Part shown: positions 53,435-62,516 of the stretch, piece by piece
Layout of the letters: the number at the start of each line of letters is the position of its first letter
Position numbering within the stretch: the stretch's first letter is position 1
Program-made: the position numbers and the translations under genes
The notes under the pieces: model-generated
Database searches by the model: none
Told to the model about the DNA's origin: nothing
The model's input: the letters and a program-made list of their open reading frames with translations, nothing else
NCBI RefSeq assembly: GCF_900100705.1
Contig: NZ_FNCH01000022.1
Coordinates: forward strand, 1 to 64,000
Source of the DNA: Pedobacter terrae
Lineage (GTDB): Bacteria > Bacteroidota > Bacteroidia > Sphingobacteriales > Sphingobacteriaceae
Length of the DNA: 64,000 nt
Direction: 5' to 3'

Positions 53435-54178
53435 TCAGAATGTCATTGATAATCCTACCCCATATGCCCCTTGATTATAAAAAGGCATGATGGTTCCGTT
53501 TATTTTATCATTGAAAATCGTTTTCTTAATTAATGGGTGAATCCAATAAGCAATTTTGGTACTTAAAATTCCGATTCCCGCGCCTGCTGCAACATCCGTA
53601 AGCCAATGCTTTTCGTTGGACATCCTAAAAAGTCCTGTGCCGGCTGCGACCAGGTAGCCGGTAACACCATACCAATCCGATACATCTTTATATTCCTGAT
53701 ATAGAAATTCGGCACCCATAAAAGCCGTAGCGGTATGTCCAGATGGAAATGACCTTATGTCTGCGCCATCCGGCCTGGTAACTTTTGAAGTTTTTTTTAT
53801 GATGTTTACAGAACCACCCATTAGGAGATATGCCGTTGCTAAAACGATAGTCCTATCTTTAAAATTGTTTTTTCCTTGTATGCCTAACGCATTTAGTGCA
53901 TAAACAGATAAAAGCGGGCTATATTGAGCATAATCGTCCCAGTTTACTTTCTTATCATCATGGTCCCTGAATTCATTTTTTGTACTCCTGTTGATGTCCT
54001 TTAAAGCAGGGCTTACAAGACCAACAACTCCGTATCCGATTAAAGCAGTTGGAATGATAAGCGATTTGTATTTGAACTGAATATTTTTATTGTTTATCGT
54101 TGAGTCAATTGAAACGCTTTGTCCGTTAACCTGTAAAACAGATAAAAATAGAAAAAGCACAATTATTATTTTATTCAT
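53435..54178 (-). CDS. PAP2-family membrane phosphatase
   Basis: A 247-residue protein with signal peptide about 1-20. The three lipid-phosphatase motifs are complete: K128-x6-R135-P136, PSGH at 145-148, and R185-x5-H191-x3-D195. Hydrophobic helices between them fit a periplasm-facing phosphatase for lipid or isoprenoid phosphates. The loop YGVTGYLVAAGTGLFRMSNEKHW is typical. There is no functional link to its neighbours. Confidence 0.92.
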   Translation of the reverse strand: MNKIIIVLFLFLSVLQVNGQSVSIDSTINNKNIQFKYKSLIIPTALIGYGVVGLVSPALKDINRSTKNEFRDHDDKKVNWDDYAQYSPLLSVYALNALGIQGKNNFKDRTIVLATAYLLMGGSVNIIKKTSKVTRPDGADIRSFPSGHTATAFMGAEFLYQEYKDVSDWYGVTGYLVAAGTGLFRMSNEKHWLTDVAAGAGIGILSTKIAYWIHPLIKKTIFNDKINGTIMPFYNQGAYGVGLSMTF

Positions 54179-54314
54179 TTAGTTTATTACAATTACAAAG
54201 AAAAATTTGTGTCTATTTGAACTATGGTATTGCTGAACTTCCTCCAAATATGATGTGAACGGAATTCTGGTCTGGCGAATAACACGTGATCTTTATTCCG
54301 CCCACAAAACTTGG

Positions 54315-55136
54315 TTACTTTATCTTATAGCTTTTAGTGTCTACTTCGGCCAGTCTGAAATAGCCTAAAGCGTAATGATTGCTATTGGTCTGATTGATAA
54401 TATTACCGCGGACTGTACCTGGTGTTGTAGGAAAAGGATTGCCATCATTGCCAGTAGCTAATATTAATTTGAATAGGTAATTGTAATAGCTTTCTGAAAT
54501 TCCGTACAGTTTAAAGTCTACCTGGTCCCCGGCTTTTAACTTTTCATGCGAAAAGGACTCCTGCATTAAATTGCCATTAGTGTGTTCATCATCTTCAACT
54601 TCAAGCTCGGGGAACGGCGAATACGGCTGACTAATACTGTTTAGATAAAAATTTGCCTGACTTGCATTATCCTTATAGGAAAAGGTTACTTCAATTTCAT
54701 CGCCCATTTCACCTCCTTTGTTGTTCTGATCAATATTGTCTTCAATTTTTGGAACAGGGGTAAATGTTTCTGATGCAGTATAGGTTTCGCCGTTTAATAC
54801 AATTTTTAAATTATAAGCCTGGCCGACAACGGGAAGGAAATTGTGACAAACATATTGCCCCGTTCCGGGAGTTTCTACAAAATTAAAGACCGTATTTGAT
54901 GCATTTGTCACAGTAACTACTGCTCCCGAAACGCTCGGGAATTCGGAACTGTAATAACCTGTTGTTGTCGACAATATAATTTTTTGTTCATTTCCCGTTG
55001 TATTTTTAACCCAATCTATAGATGCATCTATAACCAATCTTGGCGATGCTGTTGTAAGAGGCACATTAATGGCTTTTTCGCATCCTGTCACAAACAGTGC
55101 AACGGATAGAATTATAATTTTTTGTAGTAGTTTCAT
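54315..55136 (-). CDS. DUF4249 lipoprotein
   Basis: A 273-residue lipoprotein (FVTGCEKAINVPL). Regions LVIDASIDW, SGAVVTVTNAS and YNLKIVLNGETYTASETF are typical of DUF4249, proteins found with a TonB-dependent receptor of the type encoded just upstream (31-bp gap). By analogy it may be a surface partner of that receptor, but the ligand is unknown. The C-terminus includes YALGYFRLAEVDTKSYKI. Confidence 0.9.
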   Translation of the reverse strand: MKLLQKIIILSVALFVTGCEKAINVPLTTASPRLVIDASIDWVKNTTGNEQKIILSTTTGYYSSEFPSVSGAVVTVTNASNTVFNFVETPGTGQYVCHNFLPVVGQAYNLKIVLNGETYTASETFTPVPKIEDNIDQNNKGGEMGDEIEVTFSYKDNASQANFYLNSISQPYSPFPELEVEDDEHTNGNLMQESFSHEKLKAGDQVDFKLYGISESYYNYLFKLILATGNDGNPFPTTPGTVRGNIINQTNSNHYALGYFRLAEVDTKSYKIK

Positions 55137-55167
55137 TTTTATCTTTTTATAAATAGGTGAGTTGCAC

Positions 55168-57543
55168 TTAAAATTTTACGTTGTAGGTTACACTAGGGAC
55201 AATACCAAAAATGGATACTCTTCGTGTTTCACTTGTTCCAGTATCTTCATTCTGTCTGAAAGAATACGATGCTGCATTGTTTCTGTTGTAAAGATTATAG
55301 ATGCTGAAATTCCATTCACCCTGCCATCCTCTTTTCTTGTCGGGTTTAGGCGTATAAGTTGCAGATACATCTATGCGGTGGTATGCAGCTAAAGAATTTT
55401 CATTTCTTACTCCGTAACTCACAACATTTACGCCCTGATACAGGTATTTTCCATCAGGAAATGTCGCTGCTTTTCCGCTCTGAAAGGTTAAAATAGCTCC
55501 AAATGACCATTTCGGACTTACGGCATAAGCGCCCGTAACAGATAAATTATGCCGTTTGTCATAATTTGCCCTGTACCATTCTCCGTTGTTTATACCCGAT
55601 TCTTCTGCATTTCTACCCGGTGTCCTTTGTTGTGCCTTAGAAAGCGTATAGGAAACCCAGCCCGTCAGCTTTCCTGTATTCTTTTTCAACATCATTTCCA
55701 GACCATACGCTCTTCCTTCGCCGTTTAAAAGCACACTTTCTACAGCATCGATTCCCAATAAATCTGCTCCGTCAATGTAATCTGACTTGTTTTTCACTTT
55801 TTTATAGAATGTTTCAGTTTCCAAAGAATATTTACCGTCTTTAAAATTGTGAAAGTACCCCAGTGCTACCTGATCTAAAATTTCCGGTTTAAGGTATTGG
55901 TCAGAAGGCGCCCATATATCGAGCGGGCTTGCAGAAGCAGTATTGGAAATTAAATGAACATATTGGCTCATTCTGTTGTAACTAGCCTTAATGGACTGGT
56001 CATTGTTTAGCGAATAAGCTATTGCAAGTCTTGGTTCCAGGTTGTTAAAACTGGCTATCTTTTTATTTTTCGCATAGTTAATTGTTCCTGTTGGCCTAGC
56101 CTCTTCATACATATGAAGTTCCTTATTGTAAACAACCGGTTGATTGTTAGCATAGGTGTACACTTGCTGCGCACCTAATCTTTGAAAATTACTGTAGCGA
56201 AGTCCGTAATTCAGTGATAATTTTTCGGAAAGGTTTTGTTCGGCACTGATATAGGCGGCATTTTCAAAGGCATATTTTTTGGCCAACTGATCCGGATTGA
56301 CAGCTGAACTCGCATTAAAAGGTCTGATTGTTCCAGGATTAAAATTGTAGTAAATTGAATTTATACCATAATTTAAAGTCAGGTTATTTGAAACATAATG
56401 TTTAAAATCATATTTAAAATTGTAATTTTTAACCTCTGCTTTCCAGTCAAGACCAGCAGATTTTACTTTAATCCTGTAGTCATAATCACTATAAATGGCA
56501 GATGCGTTGGAGAAAATCTTGTCTGAGAATATATGGTTCCACCTGAGGTTAAAAAGTTTGTTACCGTAGGTGTTTATGAAACTGTTATTAAAATTCAGAT
56601 TGTCGTTGCCAAAGTACCCCGATACAAAAACATTGTTTTTATCGTTGAATTTGTAATTGAACTTAGTGTTCAAGTCATAGAAATAGGCTGAATTTGGTTC
56701 ATTTGCCATTTTCAAAAAAAGATGCGCGTAAGAACCTCTACCCGCAACCACGAAAGAACTTTTATCTTTAACGATAGGACCTTCAACCAACAGCCGGCTT
56801 GAGACTAATCCGATCCCCGCATTAACATGATACTCTTTGTTGTTTCCTTCTTTTTGATAAATATCAAGTACTGAAGATATACGGCCTCCAAAATTTGCGG
56901 GGATTCCTCCTTTGTAAAGTTTTAAATCTTTGATTACATCTGAATTGAAAACAGAAAAGAATCCGAATAAATGCGAAGTATTATAAACAACGGCCTCATC
57001 AAGCAACACCAGATTTCCATCAACAGAGCCTCCCCTGACATTGAAGCCCGATGCGCCTTCCTGGGCATTGGTAACACCTGGAAGCTGTAAGATCGATTTT
57101 AAGACGTCTACTTCGCCCAGAACGGCCGGCATCTTTTTTATCGTTGCAATTGACAGTCTATTGGTACTCATTTCAGGTTTTCGGATATTTTCTTTTGCTG
57201 AATTGCTTTTAACTACGACTTCACCCAATGTTCTACTGTTTTCAGTCATACTAAAGTTCCTTTTTGTGTTTTCGGTCAGTGTAATCTTCTCTTCTATATG
57301 ATCAAAACCAAGGTGGCTTATGATAATCGTATAAGTTCCTTTTGGTAATGTGGTCGTAAAAAATCCATAAGAATTGGTCGTAATGCTTATTTTCGATTCC
57401 GGAATGTAAATAGTCACGCCAATGAGTGTCTCGGTATTGGACTTGTTTGATATAGTCCCGCTGAGGGTAACTTTTTCCTGCGAATACGCATGGCCTGCAA
57501 GGGCAAAAAAGAGTGCTAGAAAGGATAGGATTCTACTTTTCAT
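55168..57543 (-). CDS. TonB-dependent receptor (DUF4249-associated type)
   Basis: A 791-residue protein with signal peptide about 1-21 (GHAYSQ). A carboxypeptidase-regulatory-like domain (about 23-110, GTISNKSNTETLIGVTIYIP) is followed by a plug with LGEVVVKSN, LQLPGVTNAQEGASGFNVRGGSVDGNLVLLD, and a short barrel. It is smaller than SusC and has no SusD partner. It probably imports an iron complex, peptide or other small ligand with DUF4249. A LytS/LytTR pair starts 285 bp away on the other strand, suggesting that system responds to or controls it. Confidence 0.92.
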   Translation of the reverse strand: MKSRILSFLALFFALAGHAYSQEKVTLSGTISNKSNTETLIGVTIYIPESKISITTNSYGFFTTTLPKGTYTIIISHLGFDHIEEKITLTENTKRNFSMTENSRTLGEVVVKSNSAKENIRKPEMSTNRLSIATIKKMPAVLGEVDVLKSILQLPGVTNAQEGASGFNVRGGSVDGNLVLLDEAVVYNTSHLFGFFSVFNSDVIKDLKLYKGGIPANFGGRISSVLDIYQKEGNNKEYHVNAGIGLVSSRLLVEGPIVKDKSSFVVAGRGSYAHLFLKMANEPNSAYFYDLNTKFNYKFNDKNNVFVSGYFGNDNLNFNNSFINTYGNKLFNLRWNHIFSDKIFSNASAIYSDYDYRIKVKSAGLDWKAEVKNYNFKYDFKHYVSNNLTLNYGINSIYYNFNPGTIRPFNASSAVNPDQLAKKYAFENAAYISAEQNLSEKLSLNYGLRYSNFQRLGAQQVYTYANNQPVVYNKELHMYEEARPTGTINYAKNKKIASFNNLEPRLAIAYSLNNDQSIKASYNRMSQYVHLISNTASASPLDIWAPSDQYLKPEILDQVALGYFHNFKDGKYSLETETFYKKVKNKSDYIDGADLLGIDAVESVLLNGEGRAYGLEMMLKKNTGKLTGWVSYTLSKAQQRTPGRNAEESGINNGEWYRANYDKRHNLSVTGAYAVSPKWSFGAILTFQSGKAATFPDGKYLYQGVNVVSYGVRNENSLAAYHRIDVSATYTPKPDKKRGWQGEWNFSIYNLYNRNNAASYSFRQNEDTGTSETRRVSIFGIVPSVTYNVKF

Positions 57544-57800
57544 TTATTAATCTTTAGAGTTAAATGTTAAATACTTTTGGCTAAAGTATATTTTTGCTGA
57601 ACCCGTATATTTTATATATACTAAATGCCTTACATTATATATTAAAGCTGCTTTTACATCTAGTAAAATAAATGCACACAAAGATTTTAGCTGCGAAGCG
57701 GGTTTTTAACTCATAGAAAAGGCTTACCACGTTAAATCTTATTTTGGTATATAATTCATGTGCTTTTGTATAGTAAAAATTTATATTTCTTGGGTATTGT

Positions 57801-57808
57801 TAATTTTG
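57801..57808 (+). promoter_or_regulatory. Candidate -7 box of the LytS/LytTR operon
   Basis: TAATTTTG matches TAnnTTTG, 20 bp before the ATG. No well-spaced -33 element was found. The rest of the 57544-57827 gap must hold the divergent receptor promoter. Confidence 0.4.
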
Positions 57809-57827
57809 CCTGAAATCTAATAGGCTT

Positions 57828-58874
57828 ATGAATAAAACTTTACACAGAAAAACTATGGATGCCAATTGGATGCTTCAGTTGATCATTTCAAAAAAATGCC
57901 GATTTAAACGCCATTTGTTACTAATCGCATTTTGTATTGTTGTTTTGTATTACAGTCCGCCAGACTATATAGAGCCTTTTGAAACCTATAACCGACTCGT
58001 TATTTTTTTTCAGATCACTTTATTGGCCTACAGTAATATGTATTTTTTTGTTCCTAAATTTTTGTTTAGAAAAAAATACCTGAGTTATGGTCTTTTCATG
58101 CTGTCAAGCATGGTTCTTTCATTTTACATTCATGAAATTTTTTCATGGTTTTTTAAACCTGATTTACTGCCTTATCAGGATGACAGTATTAACTTTTTTA
58201 CCTTTTCGTTTATGATTATGATGCTAATTATTGCATCAGCAGCAGTTAAATTATTCCAGCAGTGGATAGCTGATGCTCAACTCATTCATGATCTGGACCT
58301 GGCGAAAACTAATGCAGAACTGGAACAGCTAAAAAATCAGATCAATCCGCATTTCCTTTTTAATATGCTCAACAACGCTAATGTTTTAATTGAGGATGAT
58401 CCTAAAAAAGCTTCGCAAGTTTTGATGAAACTAAGTGATCTGCTTCGTTATCAGCTTTATGACAGCTCTAGAGACCAAGTATTATTAACTTCAGAAATCC
58501 ATTTTTTAGAAGACTTTTTAAACCTGGAAAAAGTTAGACGGGATAATTTTAATTTTTTAATATCCAAAGAAGGTGAATTGAGCGGCGTGCAGGTTCCGCC
58601 CTTATTATTTATCTCATTTGTCGAAAATGCTGTAAAACATAATAATGATTCAGCGAAATTATCTTATGTAAATTTGTTTTTCGATGTCCGCCATACTGAG
58701 CTTTATTTCAAATGCATAAACTCAAAACCCGCTGTAAAAGCAGTTAATAAATCCGGGGGATTAGGTCTGACCAATATTAAAAGAAGATTAGAACTTCTGT
58801 TCCCTTCTTCACATGATTTGAAAATTGAAGACAATTCGGAAACATACTGCGTTACCTTAACTCTAAAATTATAA
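57828..58874 (+). CDS. LytS-type sensor histidine kinase
   Basis: A 348-residue protein. About four membrane segments (28-45, 57-75, 85-108, 122-145) without a sensor loop are followed by a short coiled linker and the His-kinase domain. Phospho-acceptor His175 lies in NPHFLFNMLNN, the N-box in FVENAVKHNN and the G-box in GGLGLTNIKRRL. This is the PF06580 family that feeds LytTR regulators. The stop is 2 bp before the regulator's ATG, so they are translated as a pair. The signal is unknown. Confidence 0.92.
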   Translation: MNKTLHRKTMDANWMLQLIISKKCRFKRHLLLIAFCIVVLYYSPPDYIEPFETYNRLVIFFQITLLAYSNMYFFVPKFLFRKKYLSYGLFMLSSMVLSFYIHEIFSWFFKPDLLPYQDDSINFFTFSFMIMMLIIASAAVKLFQQWIADAQLIHDLDLAKTNAELEQLKNQINPHFLFNMLNNANVLIEDDPKKASQVLMKLSDLLRYQLYDSSRDQVLLTSEIHFLEDFLNLEKVRRDNFNFLISKEGELSGVQVPPLLFISFVENAVKHNNDSAKLSYVNLFFDVRHTELYFKCINSKPAVKAVNKSGGLGLTNIKRRLELLFPSSHDLKIEDNSETYCVTLTLKL

Positions 58875-58876
58875 GA

Positions 58877-59599
58877 ATGAACTGTATAATAGTAGATGAT
58901 GAGCCACTAGCAAGAAAAGCAATCCAAAAACTGGTTAATGAGACAGACAATCTTGAATCTATAGCTTCATTTAACGGAGCAGATACGACAAGAGAATTTC
59001 TGGCAAAAAATGCTGTTGATTTAGTATTTCTTGATATTCAAATGCCAGGAGTGAATGGAATTGAATTTGCCAAAACTATCCCTAAAAAAACTCTAGTGGT
59101 GTTTACTACCGCTTTTCATGAATTTGCTTCTGAGAGTTATGAAGTCGACGCTATTGACTATTTGATTAAACCTGTAAAATTAGAGCGCTTTCAAAAAGCG
59201 GTTGAAAAAGCGCAGACATATTGTAAATTATTTCATACTAATCAAACAAACAGTAATATAGAAAACATAACCGACGATTATATTTTTGTAAGGGCAGATC
59301 GCAGAATGTTCAAAGTATATTTTAGTGATATACTCTATATTGAAGGGTTAAAAGATTATGTTATCATCTATATAGAAAATCAAAAAGTGATTACACTGAT
59401 GAACATTAAAACTATCCATGATTTGCTTCCGAAAAGTTTCTTTGTCAGAGTCAGCAAATCATACATCATCAATGTAAACAAAATAGATTCTGTAGATAAC
59501 AATACTGTATATATTGGAAAAACTGAAATACCGATTGGCAATATCTACAGGGATTTCTTTTTTAATGAATTTGTAACCAAAAAGATTTTGAATAAGTAA
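58877..59599 (+). CDS. LytTR-family response regulator
   Basis: A 240-residue protein. Receiver domain (1-115): Asp7/Asp8, Asp53 in FLDIQM, Thr77/Thr78 and Lys98 in YLIKPVK. LytTR DNA-binding domain (about 135-235) with FVRADRRMFKV, ILYIEGLKDYVIIY and FFVRVSKSYIINVNKI. It is paired with the kinase 2 bp upstream. Likely targets are the divergent TonB receptor/DUF4249 genes, judged only from position. Confidence 0.95.
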   Translation: MNCIIVDDEPLARKAIQKLVNETDNLESIASFNGADTTREFLAKNAVDLVFLDIQMPGVNGIEFAKTIPKKTLVVFTTAFHEFASESYEVDAIDYLIKPVKLERFQKAVEKAQTYCKLFHTNQTNSNIENITDDYIFVRADRRMFKVYFSDILYIEGLKDYVIIYIENQKVITLMNIKTIHDLLPKSFFVRVSKSYIINVNKIDSVDNNTVYIGKTEIPIGNIYRDFFFNEFVTKKILNK

Positions 59600-59710
59600 C
59601 AAAAAGGGCTCTTCCGCATCTGTCAGAATAAACGTTACAATTCGGAAATCGAAGTCAAAATTTTCTCTGATAATTCTTCCTCTTTCTGAGCATGTCTAAG
59701 CATTATGTTT

Positions 59711-59774
59711 GCCACGGAAGCACGAAAAACACGGAAAACTTTAATCTTCTCCGTGATTTCTGTGTTTCCGTGGC
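59711..59774. repeat. Inverted repeat (GCCACGGAA family)
   Basis: Left arm 59711-59735 (GCCACGGAA then AACACGGA) and right arm 59750-59774 (TCCGTG, then TTTCCGTGGC) lie between the converging LytTR and TlpA genes. The hairpin could serve as a bidirectional terminator, although no strong T-run is present. Confidence 0.75.
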
Positions 59775-59816
59775 TAATTAATTTTTCCACATGTTTTAAA
59801 AGCAATTTCCCTGTAA

Positions 59817-61232
59817 TTAAGATTTGCGCGCCATCTCGACCATTTGTACTATTTCTTCTGCGGCTGCCTCATTTTTCCCCTCAAAGCCAGATACCTCAAA
59901 CCGCACTTTACCATTGCCATCGATGATAAATTTCGCAGGTATACCGTCTATTTTAAAGGCATCAGCAGCAGCACTATGCTTAGTAACCGGATCTCTCGGA
60001 TCCATATAGAGGTCAAACTTGTAATTGCGTTTATTCAGGAAGTTCTTTGCATCAGCAAGGGGATTTGGATCATTGTCCCAGGTGTGTATGAATAGGAATT
60101 TAACATTAGGGTCATTGGCATATCTATTTACTGCCATTTGCATCGCAGGAAAGGAGGCCACACAAGGACCACACCAAGTAGCCCAGAAATCAAGAACAAT
60201 TGTTTTGCCTTTGAAATCTGCCAGGGAGACTACTTTTCCGTTCACATCTGTTACTGTAAAATTGGGTGCAGCCTTGCTGATCATCAATTTTGAAACCTGC
60301 ATCTTGATCTTGTCAATAAAAACGTTCTTTAAGGCCGTAATATAAGCCTCAATATCCTTACCCGGATATAATGCCGAATATCCTTTTCTAACCTGTTCAA
60401 TATATCTTTGATCGAATTTACCTTCTCTTACTGACTTAGCTAAAATTGGTAAAGCCTCTTCGTACTTGCCGTTCAGACTGGATAGGAAAGCATAATTTTC
60501 GATCAGTTCCCCATCTTTATTTTTAATACTGTTATAGGCTTCCGTAGTGTATTGATAGGCCTCATCATTTTTACCCGCATTGAAAAGTAACTTACCGTAA
60601 AGGTTGATGTAATCTTCATAGGCTGCTTTCGGATCTATCTTTAGAGGTTCGCTTAAAGCCGTCTTACCTTTCATTTTCTTTGCTTCTTCTAATTCTCCAG
60701 TCGCAAGTTCTAATGCTTTAGTGTTGTTAACTGCGGCCATAAGTTCAATTGCCATTACCAAGGCCCTCACCTTAAATACAGGATCTTTCATCGAATTGAT
60801 GTGTTGAAGAACTTTCTTTGCATCTGGAACTTCCGCATATGTGCTGGACAACAAACTCTTCTCCATGTCAAGATTGAGGTTTGGATATTCCTTTATCAAA
60901 GACTGAAGATGTAGTTCCATTTCTGGAATTCCCTTTAATTTCAAAAATGACGCTATCCTCATCATTCTTGCATTCTCACTTTGCGGGTATTTTTTTTGCA
61001 GCGTTTTAGTCAAGGCTTCTTTTTTAGCTGCATTCTTATCATAGTACTGGATTAGTAACATCAAATCTTTATCTGTACCATTTTCTAAGGCCTTTATCTT
61101 TTGCTGGCGAACCTTCACATTTTTTTCACTTCGTAGTGCCTTTAACTTTGAATCAACCGCCGCTTCTTCTCGTTGTTGTGCCATCATGCTTAAGGAACTA
61201 AGCATCAAAATAGCTAGGATTATTTTTTTCAT
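59817..61232 (-). CDS. TlpA-family thiol-disulfide protein with N-terminal helical repeat region
   Basis: A 471-residue protein with signal peptide about 1-19 (SLSMMAQ). A long helical TPR-like region (about 25-310) precedes the thioredoxin fold: APNFTVTDVNGKVVSL, FWATWCGPC at 349-357 with Cys354/Cys357, then FIIDGNGKVRFEVSGF. The WCGPC site is the normal redox motif, so it should act as an extracytoplasmic disulfide reductase or oxidase. It is the last of four related genes on this strand, 53 bp after its neighbour. Confidence 0.9.
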   Translation of the reverse strand: MKKIILAILMLSSLSMMAQQREEAAVDSKLKALRSEKNVKVRQQKIKALENGTDKDLMLLIQYYDKNAAKKEALTKTLQKKYPQSENARMMRIASFLKLKGIPEMELHLQSLIKEYPNLNLDMEKSLLSSTYAEVPDAKKVLQHINSMKDPVFKVRALVMAIELMAAVNNTKALELATGELEEAKKMKGKTALSEPLKIDPKAAYEDYINLYGKLLFNAGKNDEAYQYTTEAYNSIKNKDGELIENYAFLSSLNGKYEEALPILAKSVREGKFDQRYIEQVRKGYSALYPGKDIEAYITALKNVFIDKIKMQVSKLMISKAAPNFTVTDVNGKVVSLADFKGKTIVLDFWATWCGPCVASFPAMQMAVNRYANDPNVKFLFIHTWDNDPNPLADAKNFLNKRNYKFDLYMDPRDPVTKHSAAADAFKIDGIPAKFIIDGNGKVRFEVSGFEGKNEAAAEEIVQMVEMARKS

Positions 61233-61285
61233 TTTATGGTCTGTTATTAAATATTCTCCTTCATTTCAATTCTAGCCAGTCAGCA

Positions 61286-62506
61286 CTACTTACCTGATGA
61301 ACGTGCTTTAGTAAGCTCTACCATCGCTTTCAATTTATAAAACTCCTTATCGTCTGACCCTGCGTAACCTATCCCTGTTTGATTGATATTTCCTTTGGCA
61401 TCAATGATAAATTTCTGAGGCGTACCTAGAGCCCCCAAAGCTTTGAAAATGGCTTCATCATTATCAAATAATACATTGAGTTTATAGCCCTTCTTTTCCA
61501 GATATGGCTTTGCCACATCCGGGCTCTCTCCCTCATTAATCACAAACAGCTGGAAGGGTTCACCTTTGTAAAAATCATTAGCCCGTTCGAATGCAGGAAA
61601 TGCCGCAATACAAGGTTTACAAACGGTACTCCAAAAATCAATTACAACTATTTTTCCCTTGTAATCAGACAACTTAACGGCCTTACCGTTCATATCTGTC
61701 AACGTAACATCGGGTGCAGGTTTAGTGTCTGCAATCCATGCTTTCTCTACCTCCTTTGCAATTTTCTGGTAAGCTTCAGCCTGCAGTGCGGAGATATACT
61801 TTTCCACACCAGAATCATTACCCTTGGCTTTTTGATAAACAGCTTTCAAGGTAACTAGTGTTTTAGGTGTGGAGTTAGCAGTACGCACCGCATTAGATAA
61901 GGTATCTAATGCACGTTGATGATCACCAGCTGCAGATAAGATTGCACCGAGACGATTCAGGTAATTGGCCTTAGTATTTCTGAAATAAGCAAAATTTCTG
62001 AACGTTGCATCTACGCCAGACTTTTTAATGTTTGCCATGGCGACATCAATATTTCCGAGAATGGCATTAGCCATCGCGTTGACTTCAAGCAAAACGCTGG
62101 TTCGTCCAAACGTATCATCGTGCATTTTCTTTTGTATCTCCCCTAAGATTTGTTTTGAAATTTGCTCCACTACAGCAACATTTTTATTGTCATCCACCCA
62201 ATACTCCAGCAGATTGCTCAAGTCAAATAACTGGAGTGCGGTAAACTTAGGATTGGTACTTTTATAGAATTTATATTTATCAATATTTCCTTTAATCAGC
62301 CAGTCTACCGCAAGTTGCGCACGATATTCATTGTATTGATTAGGCTTGGCAGGATCAGCTGGACGCTTTGCAATTAAATCGTTATAAAACCGTTCCTCAT
62401 CCTCTACTTTTACAATATCATAAAATTCTTTAGCAAGCTGCTGTTGTGTCCGCTGGGCGTAAGCTGAACCCGAAACGAGCAGTAATAATAAAATTAGCTT
62501 TTTCAT
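61286..62506 (-). CDS. TlpA-family thioredoxin-fold protein with VCKPC active site
   Basis: 406 residues from the ATG at 62506. An upstream TTG start at 62542 overlaps the previous gene and lacks signal character. Signal peptide about 1-18 (GSAYAQ), helical region about 20-255 with LLEVNAMANAILGN, then the thioredoxin fold with FWSTVCKPCIAAF (Cys296/Cys299). The residue before the first Cys is Val instead of Trp, which may change redox behaviour. It is closely similar to the next gene upstream (62517), including NYLNR and VEKAWIADT/VEKLYIADS segments. Confidence 0.88.
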   Translation of the reverse strand: MKKLILLLLLVSGSAYAQRTQQQLAKEFYDIVKVEDEERFYNDLIAKRPADPAKPNQYNEYRAQLAVDWLIKGNIDKYKFYKSTNPKFTALQLFDLSNLLEYWVDDNKNVAVVEQISKQILGEIQKKMHDDTFGRTSVLLEVNAMANAILGNIDVAMANIKKSGVDATFRNFAYFRNTKANYLNRLGAILSAAGDHQRALDTLSNAVRTANSTPKTLVTLKAVYQKAKGNDSGVEKYISALQAEAYQKIAKEVEKAWIADTKPAPDVTLTDMNGKAVKLSDYKGKIVVIDFWSTVCKPCIAAFPAFERANDFYKGEPFQLFVINEGESPDVAKPYLEKKGYKLNVLFDNDEAIFKALGALGTPQKFIIDAKGNINQTGIGYAGSDDKEFYKLKAMVELTKARSSGK

Positions 62507-62516
62507 TCTGTTTGTA

